From positions 1 through 39,303 of the IMG/VR virus record IMGVR_UViG_3300006916_000120: 39,303 nucleotides of DNA. One strand, 5' to 3'. Positions 15,380 through 25,211 of this stretch are shown here, one piece after another. The position numbers were made by a program, and so were the translations under genes. The stretch is from a virus. Under the pieces are notes generated by a model. It worked only from the letters and a program-made list of their open reading frames with translations, ran no database searches and was not told the DNA's origin. How positions within the stretch are numbered: the first letter of the stretch is position 1; every line of letters starts with the position of its first letter.

Positions 15380-15400
15380 TAGCTACCTAAACTATGCCTA

Positions 15401-16567
15401 ATGATTACATTAAATGAAATAGCTTATAATATTAGAAACCTTGCATATGGAGGTAAAAATACTACAGAAAATAATATTAGTATAGAGCAAATAAAACACT
15501 GGATTCATTACCATAGAGCAAAACTTATTGCAGATAACGTTGATAAAGGCATAACACATAACAATTCTATATATCAATCTGTACCGCTAACAACATATAA
15601 TTCAGCTAGTAGAGACATTAGAAATTACATAGGAGATCTTGTAGATTATTTAAGGAACACAGCCTTAGCAACGCCAACATTACCAAATTATTTAATACGC
15701 GCTAGAACATATGCAAGTGGAGCTCCTTATGCTGAATGGATGGCTATTACACAAAACATAATTAACTCAGGTTTACTGGGTAGCATGAACCCTAATGTAG
15801 GCGGTAATCAGCATTGGATAGATCAATACGGAAGAGAAACTGCTTCCACCCAACAAAATAAAGGAGACTTTAGAAATTTTGGATATCATAATTTTGAAGT
15901 ACCTGCGCCTATACAATTAAAAGACAATAGGGGTATTAGAGAAATAAATCTGTCTAGAGCTGTTTTATACGATAATGGAACAGATAGTGGTTATTTTGGT
16001 CATTTTAGTAAAGCTATAAAATTGTATAATAAAAAATATGGAGATTTTGATGAATATAATAAGTTTACAAATAATAGTAAGCCTTACTATACTGAAGAAA
16101 CCTCTGGACATACTCAGTTAGAAGATAATAGTTTTGTAAATTCATTGCCTGCCGCACAGAGTTCTAATAATCATATTATATCTATACATCAATTACAGGT
16201 TTCTCCAAATTATCATGACGATAAAGTTAGTGGTAGTCCTAGAAGATATTTTTGGAATTATAAAGCAAAATCAGATATGATATTACAAAACCCTACACAC
16301 ATACACAATATTTATAATAACGGAGTGTATGAATTTTTAGGGGCAAATAGTAGTAACCCTATAAATGCTTCAGAAGCTATAGATACGGTTATGTGGGATG
16401 ATGCCGCAAATCCTTATCCTATTCCTATGGAGCATGTAAGCGATTTAATTCAAAGAGTTATACAAGTAGAGCTTCAAACAGAGTTAAAAACTCAAGGAGA
16501 TGAGATAGCTGATGGTTTAGATGATAATTTAAGAATGAAAAGAAGTGGGGCACAAGTACAAAGATAA
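15401..16567 (+). CDS. Putative neck/tail structural protein
   Basis: The product is 388 aa. The N terminus (MITLNEIAYNIRNLAYGGK, then ISIEQIKHWIHYHRAKLI) is a helical pair I associate with virion ring/connector proteins of crAss-like and related phages. The C terminus has NPYPIPMEHVSDLIQRVIQV, a recurring ending of that family. The middle (about 100-330) is Asn/Tyr-rich. An ATG at 15394 opens only a 7-codon frame, so 15401 is the start. The gene has its own promoter. The role in the neck is inferred. Confidence 0.6.
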   Translation: MITLNEIAYNIRNLAYGGKNTTENNISIEQIKHWIHYHRAKLIADNVDKGITHNNSIYQSVPLTTYNSASRDIRNYIGDLVDYLRNTALATPTLPNYLIRARTYASGAPYAEWMAITQNIINSGLLGSMNPNVGGNQHWIDQYGRETASTQQNKGDFRNFGYHNFEVPAPIQLKDNRGIREINLSRAVLYDNGTDSGYFGHFSKAIKLYNKKYGDFDEYNKFTNNSKPYYTEETSGHTQLEDNSFVNSLPAAQSSNNHIISIHQLQVSPNYHDDKVSGSPRRYFWNYKAKSDMILQNPTHIHNIYNNGVYEFLGANSSNPINASEAIDTVMWDDAANPYPIPMEHVSDLIQRVIQVELQTELKTQGDEIADGLDDNLRMKRSGAQVQR

Positions 16568-16571
16568 ATAT

Positions 16572-16937
16572 ATGCCAATAAAAGATATTTATAAGCATGT
16601 TAAAATTATGCTTTATAAAAATATTGATTATAAATTATATTATAGTATTATTAAAAGATTTTTTGAAATACTTGTAAGAGATATTACTATAAGAAATCAT
16701 CAAGTGTATTTACCTAATCAAATGGGTTATGTATATTTGGACGAAAAACCTCATAAAAGAGCTTTTCATGTAAGAGTGGATAATGAGGCTACAAAAGAAA
16801 CGGGAGAAACGGTATTTTATAAAGTCCCTATTTTAGATGACTATTATAAAAAATTAGTATGGGTGAGGCCTACAAAATATAGAAATTGTAAAATAATGCC
16901 TTTAGGGTATTCAAAAAAATTAATAAATAAAAATTAG
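16572..16937 (+). CDS. Small basic conserved-type protein, 121 aa
   Basis: I chose ATG 16572, just after the previous stop (16567); an in-frame GTG at 16545 would overlap that gene. The product begins MPIKDIYKHVKIMLYKNIDY and includes IIKRFFEILVRDITIRNHQV and LPNQMGYVYLDEKP. It is basic, with a helical N-terminal half and beta C-terminal half. Similar small proteins sit in the tail region of crAss-like phages in my recollection; function is unknown. Confidence 0.6.
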   Translation: MPIKDIYKHVKIMLYKNIDYKLYYSIIKRFFEILVRDITIRNHQVYLPNQMGYVYLDEKPHKRAFHVRVDNEATKETGETVFYKVPILDDYYKKLVWVRPTKYRNCKIMPLGYSKKLINKN

Positions 16938-16942
16938 AAAAT

Positions 16943-17407
16943 ATGGCGGATACTGATTTGAATGCGGCAACGCTGACAGTAACAATAACAGAAGCATTAG
17001 CTATAGGGCATGACAATGGATCTTCAGATAATTTAGATTTTGCTCAAACCTATACACATACTTTTGGTAGTATTGTAAATACATCTAAAAGAGTAATAAA
17101 ATTAGCAAATACAAATTTAACTGAAGTGGCTACTTTTGGAAGTACAACTGCTGATGGTGCTTTTGTAAGAGCTGACGTAAGATACATCAGGGTAACTAAT
17201 TTAGACGGAACTGATGCGTTACAAGTAGGGTTAGACGATGAAGATTCTGATGCTGGTTACACATCTGTTGCTGCAAACAGTAGTATTATGTATACAGGAA
17301 CAACTGTAGAAGGGGGTAATGGAGGATCAACATTAGATAATGCTACCGCTTTAAAAGTAAAAGGAGTTGCTAGTCATCAACTAGAAGTTTTTATTGCTTC
17401 TGTATAA
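16943..17407 (+). CDS. Beta-rich small virion-type protein, 154 aa
   Basis: The product begins MADTDLNAATLTVTITEALA and is rich in Thr, Ala, Asp and Gly with alternating strands throughout, ending HQLEVFIASV. There is no Cys and no membrane segment. Composition and position between two connector-type genes suggest a structural beta-sandwich protein of the neck or tail. No specific family is recognised. Confidence 0.6.
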   Translation: MADTDLNAATLTVTITEALAIGHDNGSSDNLDFAQTYTHTFGSIVNTSKRVIKLANTNLTEVATFGSTTADGAFVRADVRYIRVTNLDGTDALQVGLDDEDSDAGYTSVAANSSIMYTGTTVEGGNGGSTLDNATALKVKGVASHQLEVFIASV

Positions 17408-17418
17408 AATAAACAAAT

Positions 17419-18555
17419 ATGCATACACATATAGATAGAGTTTTTACAACTGTAGCTAGAAATTTAGGATTAAAAGATTTTTCTAATTATACAAATGATT
17501 GGATAGAATGGTCTTATGAGGCTGAAAAACTTATAGGAAGTAGAGAAACATTTGTACAAAAAGAATCTACATATGATGCAAGTGGAGCTCAAGCTACAGG
17601 AACAATAACATTTGCTGCTAATCCATCGCCAGGAGACTCAATTACTTTAAATGGCGTAAAATTATATTTTAGAAATGGAAGTAACAGCCCTGGAAATACA
17701 AACATAGGTTTGTCGTTAGGACCAAATGAAATTGAGCGAGGATCAACTTTAGCTGAAACTTTAGACAATAGTACTCTTTTCCCTAACTCTTCTCGTGGAT
17801 TAATAAATCATTTAGAGGGAAATTCTACTTCTGGAAATAATACAACTACAAAACCTTGGTATGCTATATTTAATTTTCCAGAAGCTTTAAATGTAGCAAC
17901 TTATAGCATGAATACCACTACAGGGGTTTTAACTATTACAATGAAAGAAATAGGCCCACAAGGAAATGAATTTACACTTTCTTCAGACACTCCTAATGCT
18001 AAGGTAAGCGGATTAACTTTAACAGGAGGAAAAGGAATTTATAGAAATCAACAAATTACTCTTCCAGAAAATAATATTAAATTATTAGCAGTTCGGGTTG
18101 GTACTGATGATTCTGATTTTGAACATGCCTCTATTAAAAAAACTTCTGCTATTCATAGAGGTAGAGTTGGAAAAACAACAGATGATTCTGAGCAAAAAGC
18201 ATTTAGGTATTACATAGAGGGTAACAGATTAAATATACAGCACGATGGTTTGGATGAAATTACAATAGTCTATTTGGCTTATCCTGTAGATTTAAGAGGT
18301 TGGCCTAAAATTAAAGAAGGTCACGAGACAGCAGTAGCCCAGTATATAATGTGGCAAACTAAATTAATAAAATTTTATAATGGAGAGCTTCCGCAGTACA
18401 TTGTAAAAGAACTAGAAAAAAGATGGTATTATTTATGTGGTAAGGCTAGAGGAGATGATGGAATGCCTACTTCAGAAGAATTGTCACAAATAGGAAGCAT
18501 GTGGAACACATTAGTGCCTATAAGCAACGATGGTAGTAATTTATTAAACCAGTAA
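17419..18555 (+). CDS. Putative tail connector protein with inserted beta domain
   Basis: The product is 378 aa. The N terminus (residues 1-53, including NDWIEWSYEAEKLIGS) and the region from about 207 onward (QQITLPENNIKLLAVRVG, YLAYPVDLRGWPKIKEGHE, ARGDDGMPTSEEL) fit one connector domain found in Bacteroidota podophages. Residues about 54-206 look like a separate inserted domain starting GTITFAANPSPGDSITLNGV, a beta module that recurs in phage fibre and decoration proteins. The next gene begins 1 nt after the stop. Confidence 0.6.
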   Translation: MHTHIDRVFTTVARNLGLKDFSNYTNDWIEWSYEAEKLIGSRETFVQKESTYDASGAQATGTITFAANPSPGDSITLNGVKLYFRNGSNSPGNTNIGLSLGPNEIERGSTLAETLDNSTLFPNSSRGLINHLEGNSTSGNNTTTKPWYAIFNFPEALNVATYSMNTTTGVLTITMKEIGPQGNEFTLSSDTPNAKVSGLTLTGGKGIYRNQQITLPENNIKLLAVRVGTDDSDFEHASIKKTSAIHRGRVGKTTDDSEQKAFRYYIEGNRLNIQHDGLDEITIVYLAYPVDLRGWPKIKEGHETAVAQYIMWQTKLIKFYNGELPQYIVKELEKRWYYLCGKARGDDGMPTSEELSQIGSMWNTLVPISNDGSNLLNQ

Positions 18556-18556
18556 A

Positions 18557-21500
18557 ATGGCAAAAAAAAATAGACAAGAGAATAGAGCAGGCTCTCCAAA
18601 AACAGGAGTTTCTAAACCAGAAAGCTTTACTCATGGAATGGTTAGTGATCTAGACCCGCATTTTCAATTAGAAGGAAGTTATACTGATGCTAAAAATGTT
18701 AGATTAACTAATTCAGAAGGGGATACATTTACAGTAGAAAATATAAATGGTAATAGCCTGTTTGTTGATTTAGCAACATTTTATATAGATACACTGCCTG
18801 ACCAGCCACAATTTGGTTTTTCATATCCAACATTTTATGATAGGGGGCCAAATGATGACATATCGGCATTAGATAATTTAGAGCTATCTAATAGGTGTTC
18901 TATTGTTGGTCATGTTTCTTATGCAAATCAATTACTATTAATGATAGTTGGTAGATTTGAATGGAATAGAGGTGGTGGTACTCCTTTTGCAGAAGAAAAA
19001 GATAGAACTATATTTTTAATGGTTGATTTTGATCATGAATTTAAAGTTAAAAAAGTTACGGATCTTAGAGTTTGTTATTCTATTGAAGGCCAATATCCAG
19101 ATTTAAATATGGACTTAGATGTTCCTGTTAGAATAGAACATATTGTAGAAAATGATAATATTTCTAGAATTTATTGGACTGACAATAAAAATTCATTAAG
19201 AACTCTAAATATAAAACAAAATAATCTGGATCTTTTAGAGCTAACATCTTTAGATATAACTCCTTTAATGAATCCTTCTCAGCCTGTATTAGACACTACT
19301 TTGTTTGGGTCTTTACCTGTAGGGGTTTATCAATATTGTTATAAATACATTGATGATAATGGAGGGCAATCAACCTTTTCCCCTCTTAGTAATATGTATC
19401 AAGTTTCAGATCAATCTTTTGGAAACTCTACTACATATGCAGGTGGTCCAAAGGGAAATTTAGGAACACAAGGATTTCAAATTAATATTGAAGATATAGA
19501 TGTTAATTTTGCCTATATAGAATTGTATGCTTTATTTTATGATGAATTAAATTTTCCCCCAAGAGTTGCTGTTATTGCAAGAAATCAAATAAGCGGCACT
19601 AAATCTACGTTTCAGCATACAAGTTGGAACAACGAAATAGACAATGGTTTAGAAGAAATATTAATAGAGTCTAATACTTTTGATGTTTGTAAAGATATAG
19701 CAATTAAAGACAATATATTATTTGCAGCTAATTTAAGACAAAAAAGAAATTTTATTTCTGAAAAAGAATGGAATGTTAAAGCTTTGAGGTATAATAGACT
19801 TAATGCTGGTGCAAATGAACTAGACGCAATACTTACTACTAATGACCCTCAGGTTAAACATTATCAATCAATTAGTGGAACTGTCTCAGAAGTTAATAGC
19901 GGTATATATGATTATGGTGTAACAGATGATTATGGTTTTTCATGTGGTTATGGAGAGCTTTTAGGAGATCCAAATGGAATGTATCCTGCTTCTGGAGAAT
20001 TAGATCATGTAAATTATGACGGTACAAAAAATGTTCCTTTATGGACAACAGCTATATCAAACCAAAGATCTGGAGGTGCTAGTAATACCGCTGGAGGAGT
20101 AAGCGGAATATATTGCAATAAACTTACTTACAAGTATCTTGCTGATAGAATGACTTGTGGAGCAGAAAGTTTTAACTATGCAACTAATGAATTAGGCGGT
20201 TGTCGTGTATCATTTGGAGTTCAAGAAAAAATAGGAGATCAATCTCAAAACGCATTTAATGCCCCTTTTATATCTTCAACTAGCAATGGAGAAGAGCTAG
20301 TTACTGAGTTTCAAGATTTTCTTGGTGATGGTCTTGTTTCTTCTTCATCAGGTAATACTAAATTTAAAACATCTATGTCTTTAGGAGGGTCAAAAGATCC
20401 GCATTTATCTGGAGATAAACGAGGCTATCAAAGAGGAGAGGTTTATAGATTTGGAGTTCAAACTTACGATTTAAATGGATCTCCTGGAAATGTTTTATGG
20501 ATTGGAGATATAGAAACTCCACATCAGTACGATATTTTAAGAATGGTCAATATAAAAAGATCATACCTTCCTGTAACTAATTTGCCTTATAGTCCATTTA
20601 GAGCAACAGATATGATGATTGGTGGAACGGACTCATTAGTTGGTACCCAAAACATTCATTCGCACGCAATGATAAACGATCATAGAATTTCTTATATTTA
20701 TGGTCATACTGTTCCTCCCCCAGATGTTGAATGGTTTAGCGCTAGGCTTACTAATAGTACACAAAAATTAGAAGCGTATATACGTTCTAATGGTCAGCAA
20801 AATGCTGTTCTTCCTAATAATGGCCATCCAGCAACTCAAGGTGCCGCAGGTAGGGCAAGGGCTGTTCCAGCGCATCAAGCAGATAGAGGTGGACCTGGAG
20901 CTGCTGCACACGATGATACACATCATTTATTTGATTTATATGTAGCTTTTGAATTTATAATTCCTGATGAAGTTGTAAAAAAAATATCTGGATTTAGGGT
21001 TGTAAGAGCAGAAAGAAAAGAAGAAGATAGAAGAGTTGTACAACAAGGTCTTTTAAATCAAACAGTACAATATGGTAGCGCAAAATTAGGACAAAAATAC
21101 GGATATTCTAAAATTAGATTTTCTGATAAAGACAATGATGCTTTTGGGGGAGATCCTGTTTTTGTAAATCAATGGATTGATAATTCGGGAGGAAACATAA
21201 CCCCTTCATTTCCAGAACAACCAGAATATGATACTTATTTAAACGGATATTTAGGTCTTGCTGAAAACTCTCACCTAGCATTTTTTGATGACAATGTTTC
21301 TGATGGAACGGCAACAACTGGAGGAAATACAGCGGGTAAAGTGTTTTATTGGCCAGAAAGAGAAGATGATAGAAAGATAAATAGTGCTATGAGTGGCGCT
21401 AACCACGCCAGAGCAACGGGAGATAATAATATAATTCCTTGGTTAAGCGGGCCTGGAACATTTGGAAGGCACTACAGACATTCTGGTTATTTTGGAAGTC

Positions 21501-24500
21501 ATGATAAACTGTCTTATTTTTTTGTCAATCCTACTAATAACCAATTTGAAGAGCATTATCAAAGAAAAGCACGAAAAGAAGTAAGTGGTAGTGTGTTTAC
21601 TTTAGACGCTCCTGATAGTGCATTTGGGATAAGACCATATGTTTACAGGGAAGGAGATATGTTAAGAATAGATGATGTTTTAAAGCTTTCTAATGAAGTA
21701 AGATATAAAGATAAGCCTGGCACAATCAATCCTTATTCTAGTAGATGGAATGGCGTGACTGTTGATAAAAGAGGGGCGGCTAATAATGATGGCGAAAATA
21801 CTCATAGTTGGGAAAGTAATAGTGAAACAATGAGGTGGGAGCCACAGCAAACAGATTGCACTTTAAATGAGGCTTTAGCTTTTTCAACAAGAAAAGACAT
21901 AGATAAAGATTATAGTATCCTTATAGGGAAATATGTTTCTTATGATCCTTATTTTGGTATTGGAATGGAAATAGACGGAGGAAGATTTGCTGGCGCTTCT
22001 CATGGAGGAGACATGTATAGTAGGCCGAAATATAATTATGGGTGGCAATTACCTATATCAAACTCTAAAGAAATTTCTGACGGAGAAATAGTTCCAAATG
22101 GTTTTTTTAAAGTATCTAAAAGAGTTAAAGATGGTCATGTTTCTGGGTTTTCTAATAATACTTTAGGATTTTGTGCTTTATACCACCATGTTCCTACTTG
22201 GTCTAGATATCATGTTTTTGCTGCTATATCACCATCCCTTCCTGCAAATGAAGGAATTACAGCGGCAGATCCTCAAAAAGCATCAGTACTTGAAGAAGAT
22301 TACACATATGACACTGTATCTACTATACAAATGGGGTTAAGAAGTATTTTAATTGAAATGGATACTAGGTGTTCTGTAGTTAGAAAGCATTCTAATACTA
22401 ATAACATTACCTCTGGCGCACTAAGTGACTCTTATTTTGAATATAGACCAGATCGTTATTACTCCTCTTGGTTTGCACCTATAAATGTTTCTGCTTTATA
22501 CACTCAATCGCATTGGTTAGGTCTAGATGAAAATGGTAATTATGGCCCTAGTATAACTCCAAATAACTACAATAGTTATGCTGACTACCCTATAAGGTCT
22601 GGTTATATAGACAGGCCATCTACCAGAGCTTTTGGAGGAGCTAGTTTAGGAACTGAAGATCACGGAGAAGGAGATCATGTTGGCGCATCAGGAAGCGATA
22701 GAGTTCCTTTTAAATACTTATGCTCTATTGTAAGAAACGTAGTTCCTTATGGTGGATATAATAAAGGGTCTATAGACAAAACTAGATATATTCCTTGTGG
22801 AAATTTTCATCCAGTAGGAGATTCAGTAGGTTCTAGTCAAGGGCATATATCTCAAGTGTTTGGCGGAGATACATTTGTTAATTTGTATTCTCATCAAAAA
22901 ACATCTAGTCCTTATATGAAAAAATCAGCTTCTAGATTTCAGGTTTTTCCTATAGAGTCATATGTAAATACAGACATGAGAAGCGGATTAACTTTAAATG
23001 CTGGAGATACTGTTGTAGGAAAAGATATGAATCAAGCTCCATATAGTAATGACTGGCTATACAATAGTGTTTATTCTCAGCAAAACACAATTAAATCTGG
23101 GCTTGTTGTAGATGAAGAAAATTTTAATGACAGTTTAAATCTTCCATATGAAATTGCTTATTCTAATACAAAAATATTGGGCCAAACAGCAGATGCTTTT
23201 AGGCAATTTCCTATAAATCAATTCCATGATATGGAAGGCTTATACGGGGAGATTAATAGAATAATAAATTTTAAAAATGAAATATATGTATTACAAGATT
23301 CTGCTTTTGCAAAATTACTTGTAAATCCTTTATCTATGTTAAGTGATGATGCAGGAACGTCATTATTTACTGGTACAGGAGAAACCGTAGAAAATCATAT
23401 TTATATATCAACTAAATATGGAACAAGGCACAGATTTAGTGTAGCCCTAAGCGAAAAATCTATGTATTTTGTTGATAGTAATTTTGGTAGACTATTTAAA
23501 TATGATACAGAAAAACTTATTTCATTAGGGGATGCTTTAGGTCAAAGAAATTATTTAAAATATATAATTAAAGATTGGGAGCAAAGGGCATATAAAATTT
23601 GTAATTCAAATAGTGGTACTGGTGGTTCTTATAATGTTGTTCATCCAGCTAACACTCCTGTTTTTCATGATGCTTATTTAGGGGAATTAGATAGTTTTGA
23701 AAAACCAGACGGAAGCAGAAACTATTTATCTGATAATCCTTTAAGTTTTTTAGGTATAGTATCTGTTTATGATTTTAAAAACAAAGAGCTTCTTGTTACA
23801 TTTCATAACTCTACATTTGTGAATAAAAATAGTAAAAGGCAAAGATTTGCAAGAACGCATGACAATCATACTATGGGTAGTAGTACACATGGAGAACCAG
23901 TAGGAATATCAGAAACATTGGTTTATAGTGAGGCTGTTAATGCTTTTACCTCTAAGTATAGTGTTGCTCCACCACAATGGCTAACAGGAAGCCAAGGGTC
24001 TTTTTTAATATGTCCAGAAAATGAAATAAATGTAGTTTCTATTGCAAACTTTGATGCTACAACTGGATTTAGCGGATCTTATACTAACATTCCTTATGAT
24101 GCATACGGCCCTATGGATAGTATTTATTATAGAAAAAGAAGGTGTAATCCTTTAGCTTTGTGGATTTGGGATATTCATGAAGAACAAAAGAAATTACATT
24201 TTTTTGGTAAAAAAGACGATGTACACAAAAGAACTATAAGTATAACTTCTCCTGTAACTGGAAATACTGAATTAGACGCTAATAGTAATCCATATACAGC
24301 GCATGATGTAATATTTTCAGGAACTAAAGATGTTCCCGAAATTAGCTATATAGAAAAAGTTATAAATACACAAGCCGCTGATAGTAAAATTTTTGACAAT
24401 TTTGAAGTTATAATGACTCCTAAGAATGTAGATTTTAGTTTTGTAGATTATACTACAGATATAAGTCATGATACAATTACAGCAAAAAACGTTTTAGATT

Positions 24501-25201
24501 TTAAAACTGAATTATTAGACGAATCTGAACAATTAATAATTAACAAAAGATGGGATTTTGATGACACAGCAGAGGGGTGGCATTTTGTAGACGCGGCTAC
24601 AATTGTATATACAAGTCCTGTTATAAATCTTGGGCAGTCTACTATTAATTTAGTATTTGCAACAGACCAAGTTTTTATTAGTCCTCGCGGTGGAGAAGCA
24701 ATAAATCTTCCTGGAAAATATAATAATCTTGTAAGGATGAAGGTTAAAAGAATTACTGATGGAGGCGGCTGGCAAGGCGATGTTTATTTTAATGGCTATG
24801 ATCCAATTAGAAGAAAACGAGGCGATTATTTTAATCTTAATTTTAGTGGAACTAGAAAACAAAATATTGGAGACCCTTCAGGCATAGATAATGATTTTGT
24901 TATTTTAGAATGGGATATGGCTGGCATTGGAGATGCTGATGGGGTTTATGACGATTGTATAATAAGATCAATTAGAATAGATCTTTCGGATAATGACTCG
25001 TCTGAATTTGAAATTGATTGGGTAGAAATAGGAGGCTTAAAAGCTCACAAATATATAGACGGAGTGTTAAAAGGCCCTTTAAGAACGGAAAAAAGCACTA
25101 GAAGAACAAGAGGAACGTATGCAAAAATAAAATATAGTGCAAAAACCACAGAAAAATTTAATATCTTTGCATTGCTTGCAAAGTATAGGCAAACATACTA
25201 A
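18557..25201 (+). CDS. Giant tail stabilization/hub protein
   Basis: The product is 2214 aa. The N terminus (FTHGMVSDLDPHFQLEGSYT, then KNVRLTNSEGDTF and VENINGN) matches the stabilization proteins of crAss-like and other podophages, which form the tail nozzle (the role of gp12 in T7-like phages). The centre is long, beta-rich and Asn/Gly/Tyr-rich. Residues about 1996-2160 start WDFDDTAEGWHF and look like a jelly-roll, carbohydrate-binding-type module. The last 40 residues (RRTRGTYAKIKYS and FNIFALLAKYRQTY) return to the conserved end of the family. It is much larger than a typical 700-900 aa nozzle protein, suggesting inserted host-binding modules. Confidence 0.75.
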   Translation: MAKKNRQENRAGSPKTGVSKPESFTHGMVSDLDPHFQLEGSYTDAKNVRLTNSEGDTFTVENINGNSLFVDLATFYIDTLPDQPQFGFSYPTFYDRGPNDDISALDNLELSNRCSIVGHVSYANQLLLMIVGRFEWNRGGGTPFAEEKDRTIFLMVDFDHEFKVKKVTDLRVCYSIEGQYPDLNMDLDVPVRIEHIVENDNISRIYWTDNKNSLRTLNIKQNNLDLLELTSLDITPLMNPSQPVLDTTLFGSLPVGVYQYCYKYIDDNGGQSTFSPLSNMYQVSDQSFGNSTTYAGGPKGNLGTQGFQINIEDIDVNFAYIELYALFYDELNFPPRVAVIARNQISGTKSTFQHTSWNNEIDNGLEEILIESNTFDVCKDIAIKDNILFAANLRQKRNFISEKEWNVKALRYNRLNAGANELDAILTTNDPQVKHYQSISGTVSEVNSGIYDYGVTDDYGFSCGYGELLGDPNGMYPASGELDHVNYDGTKNVPLWTTAISNQRSGGASNTAGGVSGIYCNKLTYKYLADRMTCGAESFNYATNELGGCRVSFGVQEKIGDQSQNAFNAPFISSTSNGEELVTEFQDFLGDGLVSSSSGNTKFKTSMSLGGSKDPHLSGDKRGYQRGEVYRFGVQTYDLNGSPGNVLWIGDIETPHQYDILRMVNIKRSYLPVTNLPYSPFRATDMMIGGTDSLVGTQNIHSHAMINDHRISYIYGHTVPPPDVEWFSARLTNSTQKLEAYIRSNGQQNAVLPNNGHPATQGAAGRARAVPAHQADRGGPGAAAHDDTHHLFDLYVAFEFIIPDEVVKKISGFRVVRAERKEEDRRVVQQGLLNQTVQYGSAKLGQKYGYSKIRFSDKDNDAFGGDPVFVNQWIDNSGGNITPSFPEQPEYDTYLNGYLGLAENSHLAFFDDNVSDGTATTGGNTAGKVFYWPEREDDRKINSAMSGANHARATGDNNIIPWLSGPGTFGRHYRHSGYFGSHDKLSYFFVNPTNNQFEEHYQRKARKEVSGSVFTLDAPDSAFGIRPYVYREGDMLRIDDVLKLSNEVRYKDKPGTINPYSSRWNGVTVDKRGAANNDGENTHSWESNSETMRWEPQQTDCTLNEALAFSTRKDIDKDYSILIGKYVSYDPYFGIGMEIDGGRFAGASHGGDMYSRPKYNYGWQLPISNSKEISDGEIVPNGFFKVSKRVKDGHVSGFSNNTLGFCALYHHVPTWSRYHVFAAISPSLPANEGITAADPQKASVLEEDYTYDTVSTIQMGLRSILIEMDTRCSVVRKHSNTNNITSGALSDSYFEYRPDRYYSSWFAPINVSALYTQSHWLGLDENGNYGPSITPNNYNSYADYPIRSGYIDRPSTRAFGGASLGTEDHGEGDHVGASGSDRVPFKYLCSIVRNVVPYGGYNKGSIDKTRYIPCGNFHPVGDSVGSSQGHISQVFGGDTFVNLYSHQKTSSPYMKKSASRFQVFPIESYVNTDMRSGLTLNAGDTVVGKDMNQAPYSNDWLYNSVYSQQNTIKSGLVVDEENFNDSLNLPYEIAYSNTKILGQTADAFRQFPINQFHDMEGLYGEINRIINFKNEIYVLQDSAFAKLLVNPLSMLSDDAGTSLFTGTGETVENHIYISTKYGTRHRFSVALSEKSMYFVDSNFGRLFKYDTEKLISLGDALGQRNYLKYIIKDWEQRAYKICNSNSGTGGSYNVVHPANTPVFHDAYLGELDSFEKPDGSRNYLSDNPLSFLGIVSVYDFKNKELLVTFHNSTFVNKNSKRQRFARTHDNHTMGSSTHGEPVGISETLVYSEAVNAFTSKYSVAPPQWLTGSQGSFLICPENEINVVSIANFDATTGFSGSYTNIPYDAYGPMDSIYYRKRRCNPLALWIWDIHEEQKKLHFFGKKDDVHKRTISITSPVTGNTELDANSNPYTAHDVIFSGTKDVPEISYIEKVINTQAADSKIFDNFEVIMTPKNVDFSFVDYTTDISHDTITAKNVLDFKTELLDESEQLIINKRWDFDDTAEGWHFVDAATIVYTSPVINLGQSTINLVFATDQVFISPRGGEAINLPGKYNNLVRMKVKRITDGGGWQGDVYFNGYDPIRRKRGDYFNLNFSGTRKQNIGDPSGIDNDFVILEWDMAGIGDADGVYDDCIIRSIRIDLSDNDSSEFEIDWVEIGGLKAHKYIDGVLKGPLRTEKSTRRTRGTYAKIKYSAKTTEKFNIFALLAKYRQTY

Positions 25202-25211
25202 AAAATAAATT

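Noticed and set aside
16545-16571. GTG start for the gene ending at 16937
   Set aside because: It overlaps the previous gene by 23 nt; ATG 16572 lies just past the stop and gives a natural N terminus.
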